The translations under genes and the position numbers were made by a program. Below are positions 32,018 to 35,462 of a DNA stretch of 35,462 bases, one piece after another. Source of the stretch: CAZOOA01 sp964581355 (GTDB lineage: Bacteria > Bacillota > Dethiobacteria > DTU022 > UBA8154); NCBI GenBank assembly GCA_964581355.1, contig CAZOOA010000024.1, forward strand, positions 1-35,462. Direction: 5' to 3'. Each line of letters opens with the position of its first letter. Within the stretch, counting starts at the first letter, position 1. The notes beneath the pieces are model-generated. The model did not search any database, had not been told where the DNA came from, and worked only from the letters and a program-made list of their open reading frames with translations.

Positions 32018-32318
32018 AATAAAAATCACCCCTAAGGCTAATGATGACTTAGATGAGATTTATAGTTATATCGCTAAAGAATTAGTTAATGAAACTGCAG
32101 CTGAGAATCTAATGGACAAAATAGAAGAAAAGATTATGAGGCTCAGAGATTTCCCATTTTCATGTAGCTATGTAGAAGATGAGGTTCTGAAGAATAAAGG
32201 TTACCGAAAACTTATTATCGATAGCTATATTGTTTTCTATACTGTTGACGAAACTGAAAAAAAGGTTGTAGTTATGCGTATTCTTTATGGAAAGCAAAAG
32301 TATCAAAGTATTGTTTGA
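31998..32318 (+). CDS. RelE/ParE-family toxin
   Basis: A 106-aa toxin, MAEKKYKIKITPKANDDLDE IYSYIAKEL..., with the RelE/ParE hallmarks of a double-helix N terminus, LRDFPFSCSYVEDEVLKNKG YRKLIIDSYIVFYTVDE and the terminal VMRILYGKQKYQ. It looks intact and overlaps the antitoxin. RelE members cut mRNA in the ribosome while ParE members poison gyrase; these sequences do not decide which. The operon lies inside the putative element and would stabilise it. Confidence 0.9.
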   Translation: MAEKKYKIKITPKANDDLDEIYSYIAKELVNETAAENLMDKIEEKIMRLRDFPFSCSYVEDEVLKNKGYRKLIIDSYIVFYTVDETEKKVVVMRILYGKQKYQSIV

Positions 32319-32508
32319 GTTTGCGGAATCTTCTACAACCCCTTAGTTCCCTTTCCAGATAAACCAGGGATAGTAGAGGTTGTGGGAGGTAACTGTAATT
32401 ATCACGGCATGTTCTTTTCCAGCTGAATACCCCTTTGCTTTAAATAATTGACCGAGTTTTCCAGGGCAGGAATTGTTTGCTGCTTATAGCCTTGTCCAGG
32501 AACATTTT

Positions 32509-32546
32509 GCGGGTTCCCGGGGCAAAAATAGACCCTGGGAACCCGC
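32509..32546. repeat. Long perfect hairpin downstream of the recombinase trio
   Basis: GCGGGTTCCC (32509-32518) and GGGAACCCGC (32537-32546) pair perfectly, extended inward by GGG/CCC to a 14-bp stem with one G-T. It lies 12 bases beyond the last recombinase stop (minus strand). The stem has no following T tract on either strand, so it may be a bidirectional roadblock or a recombination site rather than a standard terminator. Confidence 0.75.
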
Positions 32547-32558
32547 TAAAAGTACAGG

Positions 32559-33395
32559 TTATAACTCGGTTTCAAACTGATCTGTTGTTTCAGCAATCAT
32601 ATAATTTTTTACAGCCTCAATTTTGAAGAACGAAATGGTTCCTGAAATCAAGGCGATTTCAATTTCATTAAAGCCCAACTGAAACAACTGGAGCATACGC
32701 GTCTCCCGGACATTAGTTGTAGTATAATTATTTTTCACCCCTGCTTTTTGGCAAATATACCTCATGATATCTTGGGCACCATCGGAGCTTATCTTGCTGT
32801 GAAATCGATTGACGAACAAGGCCTCATCTTTTTTAATGATTTGCTGATTCTTTCTAAAGTAAAGGTATTTTTCTGCAGTTTCGGCTATTTCTAAAGGTAA
32901 AGGGAGTTTGCGGTTCGAGAAAACGATCATGTTTTCCTCGTGCTGAAAAGTGGAATGTATAGTTAGTGATAGCAGTTCTTTAAGTTTGCTTGCGGTGTAG
33001 TGCTGCAGCTCAAAAAACAAACGGTTGCGCAGGGAAAGAAATATTCCTAAATCGGAGTCTTCAGTATGCAGATAGTTGCGAATTAGGTCCAGATCTGTTG
33101 GTTGTATAATCAAGAGAGGCTTTTTTCTTTTTGCTTTTTGCGGGTAAGGTTTTTCCTCCCAACTTATCCCTTGCTCGAGTTGAAGATACTGCCGAAGAGC
33201 GGCAATATAACCTTTAACTGTGCTATCTGCCGCTTTATTGTCACGGATTTTTATGAGTGCTCGCTCAATTACTTTGGGATCACCGGTTTCGATTCCGCTC
33301 TCCAGCTCCATCAGGTTAGCTATACGCTTTTCGTATAAATCAGCGCTTTCCGGGGTGAAATCGCGTTTTTTTATGAGGTTGATTTTAAAACTCAT
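32559..33395 (-). CDS. Tyrosine recombinase 3 of the trio, catalytically degenerate
   Basis: A 278-aa integrase-fold protein. The N-terminal core-binding domain is followed by a catalytic-like domain in which Arg I is replaced (YTASKLKELLSL, Lys138), the HxxR histidine is replaced (TNVRETRM: Thr227, with Arg230 kept) and the third His is replaced by Thr253 (ISGTIS). Tyr265 is kept in VKNYM. It is therefore probably structural or DNA-binding. ATG at 33395 is supported by AAAGGAGG five bases upstream and overlaps the preceding recombinase by 11 bases. This matches the tight overlaps of RIT trios. Confidence 0.82.
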   Translation of the reverse strand: MSFKINLIKKRDFTPESADLYEKRIANLMELESGIETGDPKVIERALIKIRDNKAADSTVKGYIAALRQYLQLEQGISWEEKPYPQKAKRKKPLLIIQPTDLDLIRNYLHTEDSDLGIFLSLRNRLFFELQHYTASKLKELLSLTIHSTFQHEENMIVFSNRKLPLPLEIAETAEKYLYFRKNQQIIKKDEALFVNRFHSKISSDGAQDIMRYICQKAGVKNNYTTTNVRETRMLQLFQLGFNEIEIALISGTISFFKIEAVKNYMIAETTDQFETEL

Positions 33396-34230
33396 CGCTT
33401 CCTCCTTTCTCAAAGGTATATAATGTATCCCTTTCCTTTATTTTTTTTGCCACGTAATTTGTACTCAGGTATCTGAGCGTTACTTCTTTTTTATCGTGGC
33501 CGGCAGCAAACTTTATTTCTTCGGCGTCTCGACCATTTTCAAGCGTTTTGGAAATGCTAAGCCTGCGCATATCATGGGGCGTTAAATGGGTTGTACCAGC
33601 TTTTTGCATAGCGCTGTTGAAAATTCGGCGAAAGCGAGATTGACTGATTCGGCGGCCATTATGGGTAAAAAGGTAATCTTCCGGGGACATTTTTTTTTCT
33701 TCAATGTATTCTATGATCAATTTTTTGACGCTGGTAGGAAGTATTAAGTTTCTTTTCTTTTGGCCTTTTGCGTGATGAATTATAGGAACTTCTTCGATCA
33801 AGTCTTTTACTTTTAGATTAATGGTTTCATTTGCACGGGGGCCGCTATCACAATATAAAAGGATGCCGATCAGCACTTTTTCTTCCAGGTCAAAGCTATC
33901 GAAAGAATTTATTATTTTTTGGTGATCACAAGGTTGAAGGCAATTGTTAAAATGAGTTTGCTCACCTATTTTGCGTAGATGTTGGGCAAAATGATGTGTG
34001 GTGTTTCCTGACTTAAAAAGGAACCGGTCAAGGTGCTGTATCGCTCTGAGTAAGTCCTTGGGGTTTTCCCGGCAATTTACATATTCAAGAACGTCTGAAT
34101 CTGTAATTTTATCCAAAGGCACATCGGTGCTAGCCAAAAACTCTCGTGCAACCTGTGTGTACCGTTTTGTATCTGTTCGGCTAGCACCTATCTGCAGTAG
34201 GTAGTTATTAAAATCGTTTAAGTCGATCAC
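33385..34230 (-). CDS. Tyrosine recombinase 2 of the trio
   Basis: A 281-aa recombinase with a complete catalytic set: Arg132 (CDSGPRANETINL), Lys in the beta hairpin (HHAKGQKKR), His219-x2-Arg222 (LTPHDMRRLS), His245 (AAGHDKKE) and nucleophile Tyr254 (LRYLS). This is probably the main strand-exchange enzyme. The start GTG at 34230 forms a GTGA overlap with the previous stop and has GGTGG about five bases upstream; GTG at 34242 is an alternative. It overlaps recombinase 3 by 11 bases at its end. Confidence 0.9.
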   Translation of the reverse strand: MIDLNDFNNYLLQIGASRTDTKRYTQVAREFLASTDVPLDKITDSDVLEYVNCRENPKDLLRAIQHLDRFLFKSGNTTHHFAQHLRKIGEQTHFNNCLQPCDHQKIINSFDSFDLEEKVLIGILLYCDSGPRANETINLKVKDLIEEVPIIHHAKGQKKRNLILPTSVKKLIIEYIEEKKMSPEDYLFTHNGRRISQSRFRRIFNSAMQKAGTTHLTPHDMRRLSISKTLENGRDAEEIKFAAGHDKKEVTLRYLSTNYVAKKIKERDTLYTFEKGGSDEF

Positions 34231-35162
34231 AGCTTCCACCACGCATACTGATCCAGGGGGTGGTCGTTAAAAAATTCCTCGATTTCTTCTTCAGTAACGA
34301 AAATATACTTTAACGCTGTTTTATCGCTTGTGACGCGGATAGCCCTTTTAGCATGCTCCAGGCCGAACTTACGTGCAACGGCAGTGCAGCGGATGGCTCT
34401 AATTGTGTGAATTGTCATATTGTCAATCCCTGCCTGGCTGGCAAGTTCTTTTAACACCAGTGCAAAAGGTGGGTAGCTCACAGGGCTTTTTTTATTGGTG
34501 AAACAAAAAATGTACCGGTCCAATTCGGGTTCATAGGGAACATTAAAGTCAAATATGTTCATTTGGCCGCTAGAAGGCTTGTAAAACTTTAAAAATATTT
34601 CCCAGCTGGTATCGGGGATGGTGTATAGTTCTTGCTTGGATTGCTTCGTCTGCGGGATAAATATTTGCTGTGTGTCAAGGTAAATGTTGCGATTTGTAAG
34701 CTTTTTTATTTCTTCGTAGCGTGCACCTGTTTGCAGCAACAGTTCGAATATGGCATGGAACATTAAGTGGTGCCTGAATGTGTCTGTGGCAAATAGTTCT
34801 TTTAAACGATTTAGTTGAGCAGAGGTAGGAATGGTCTTCGGAAAAGGTGTGTGTTCGCGCAAATTCAGCACAAAATCCTTCAAGAAATTATAGTTAAATG
34901 CAACAAGCTTTTCCCGTATCAGGTAGTCGACAAAAACCCGAAGGTAGGCGACTGTCAGTTTTATGCCAGGTAACTTTTTGCCGCTATTAAAGCGAGTATT
35001 AATAAAATGTAAAAAATCACCGTAGCATAGATCTTGAAAAGTAAGATGATGGGAATGCATGAACTTGAGAAAGATTAGGGCCGCTTTATAATAACTTGTA
35101 AGGCTCTTATAACCGTGTGCCTTTAAATACTGCATGAAATTAGCTAAAATGTCGGCATTCAA
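34227..35162 (-). CDS. Tyrosine recombinase 1 of the trio
   Basis: A 311-aa recombinase. Arg148 is in LQTGARYEEIKKL, Lys in TKQSKQELYTIP, and His252-x2-Arg255 is in MTIHTIRAIR. The third His position appears to be Arg (IRVTSDK) and Tyr286 is in ALKYIF, so activity is plausible but altered. The N-terminal domain (ILANFMQYLKAHGYKSLTSYY) is the SAM-like core-binding fold. The TTG start at 35162 is preceded by AAAGGAGG nine bases upstream, which coincides with the end of the small gene before it. The end overlaps recombinase 2 by 4 bases. Confidence 0.88.
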   Translation of the reverse strand: MNADILANFMQYLKAHGYKSLTSYYKAALIFLKFMHSHHLTFQDLCYGDFLHFINTRFNSGKKLPGIKLTVAYLRVFVDYLIREKLVAFNYNFLKDFVLNLREHTPFPKTIPTSAQLNRLKELFATDTFRHHLMFHAIFELLLQTGARYEEIKKLTNRNIYLDTQQIFIPQTKQSKQELYTIPDTSWEIFLKFYKPSSGQMNIFDFNVPYEPELDRYIFCFTNKKSPVSYPPFALVLKELASQAGIDNMTIHTIRAIRCTAVARKFGLEHAKRAIRVTSDKTALKYIFVTEEEIEEFFNDHPLDQYAWWKL

Positions 35163-35166
35163 GATA

Positions 35167-35379
35167 TCAAACCTCCTTTCTTTTGGACTGGCTGGCGAGG
35201 TAATAAAATATACGTAGTTCGCGAGTGTCGGTTCTACCAAAGGCTTTAGCAGCTATGTGAATCCTGTGTTTGGGTTTACCAGTGATGGCAAAAAGGTAGC
35301 GCATTGTGTTGGCTATTTTAGTTGGTGTGGCTTGGGGATGGCATTTTTTAATAGCGTTCAATAAAAATGGCGTTGTCAT
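35167..35379 (-). CDS. Small protein leading the recombinase operon
   Basis: A 70-aa basic protein, MTTPFLLNAIKKCHPQATPT..., with no family I recognise. The sequence is Lys/Arg-rich and helix-prone, so a DNA-binding or recombination-directionality role is possible but unproved. Its stop is 4 bases before the first recombinase start, and the ribosome site of that gene lies in its last codons, implying coupled translation. It starts 29 bases inside the right inverted repeat, so its promoter must lie within or beyond the repeat. No strong ribosome site of its own is visible. Confidence 0.55.
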   Translation of the reverse strand: MTTPFLLNAIKKCHPQATPTKIANTMRYLFAITGKPKHRIHIAAKAFGRTDTRELRIFYYLASQSKRKEV

Positions 35380-35408
35380 TTTATTTGCTTGAACTGTGAA
35401 TAAATATG

Positions 35409-35461
35409 TGTGCTGAGCTATAATTCTAGTAGACTTTTTACCTGGGAGATCACCTGACAGT
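35409..35461 (-). repeat. Right terminal inverted repeat (53 bp)
   Basis: The reverse complement of 29609-29661 with 3 mismatches. The window ends one base later, so it is unknown whether similarity continues outward. Confidence 0.95.
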
Positions 35462-35462
35462 A

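Larger units (their letters stand above)
29609..35461. mobile_element. RIT-like recombinase-trio element with toxin-antitoxin cargo
   Basis: A 5.85-kb segment bounded by 53-bp inverted repeats with 50 of 53 positions identical. At the right end, reading inward, there is a 70-aa gene and three overlapping tyrosine recombinases. The interior carries a phosphoribosyltransferase fragment, DUF433/DUF5615 and Phd/RelE toxin-antitoxin pairs, an AbiEi-like fragment and an IS605-type end relic. RIT elements (recombinase in trio) are known to have three adjacent recombinases and terminal repeats; the cargo and the 70-aa gene are what is unusual here. The true outer limits are uncertain because the right side continues past the window. 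A nested insertion (direct repeat B) suggests more than one event. Confidence 0.65.

Overview
The window reads as chromosome of a Gram-positive, spore-former-like anaerobe of the Bacillota (Clostridia; the gene styles suggest the Peptococcaceae or relatives). The reasons are strong AGGAGG ribosome sites with frequent GTG and TTG starts, an AddB-type recombination nuclease, copper-amine-oxidase-N 'stalk' domains and sigma-A-like promoters. The assignment is inferred from gene content only.

Bases 1-24515 are GC-rich, orderly chromosome. In order they hold the 3' part of hisS; a GYD-domain protein with its own promoter and terminator; a zinc-ribbon rhomboid protease (minus strand); an N-acetylmuramoyl-L-alanine amidase with a peptidoglycan-binding domain; a MATE exporter followed by a CocE-type hydrolase and an ATP-grasp ligase; msrB and a Cys-rich PurL-like AIR-synthase-related protein (minus strand); and a small unknown protein. 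Then comes a signalling block: a PilZ c-di-GMP receptor, a PAS-GGDEF-HD-GYP protein, and a NarL-type sensor kinase with its response regulator. A secreted PHP phosphoesterase and addB follow. No addA follows addB.

Bases 24516-35462 are AT-richer accessory DNA, a patchwork of mobile elements and broken toxin or phage-defence genes. It contains an IS607-type tnpA remnant; an unrecognised 329-aa protein coupled to a small radical SAM enzyme; a DUF4258 toxin tail with an intact antitoxin; and a TnpB nuclease whose RuvC-II glutamate is absent, with an alternative glutamate 47 residues later. Fragments of RelE, of a DVDS-motif protein and of an Abi protein come next.

The last 5.9 kb is the most striking part. 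A 53-bp inverted repeat (50 of 53 identical) at 29609-29661 and 35409-35461 brackets a segment. At its right end lies a tight operon of one 70-aa protein plus three overlapping tyrosine recombinases, a 'recombinase in trio' (RIT-like) arrangement. The third recombinase has lost most catalytic residues. The segment also carries a DUF433/DUF5615 pair, a Phd/RelE pair, an AbiEi-like fragment and a 5'-truncated phosphoribosyltransferase. A separate ~73-bp direct repeat occurs at 29501 and 30196, each copy lying at the break point of an interrupted gene, which suggests it is an element end. The right boundary continues beyond the window.
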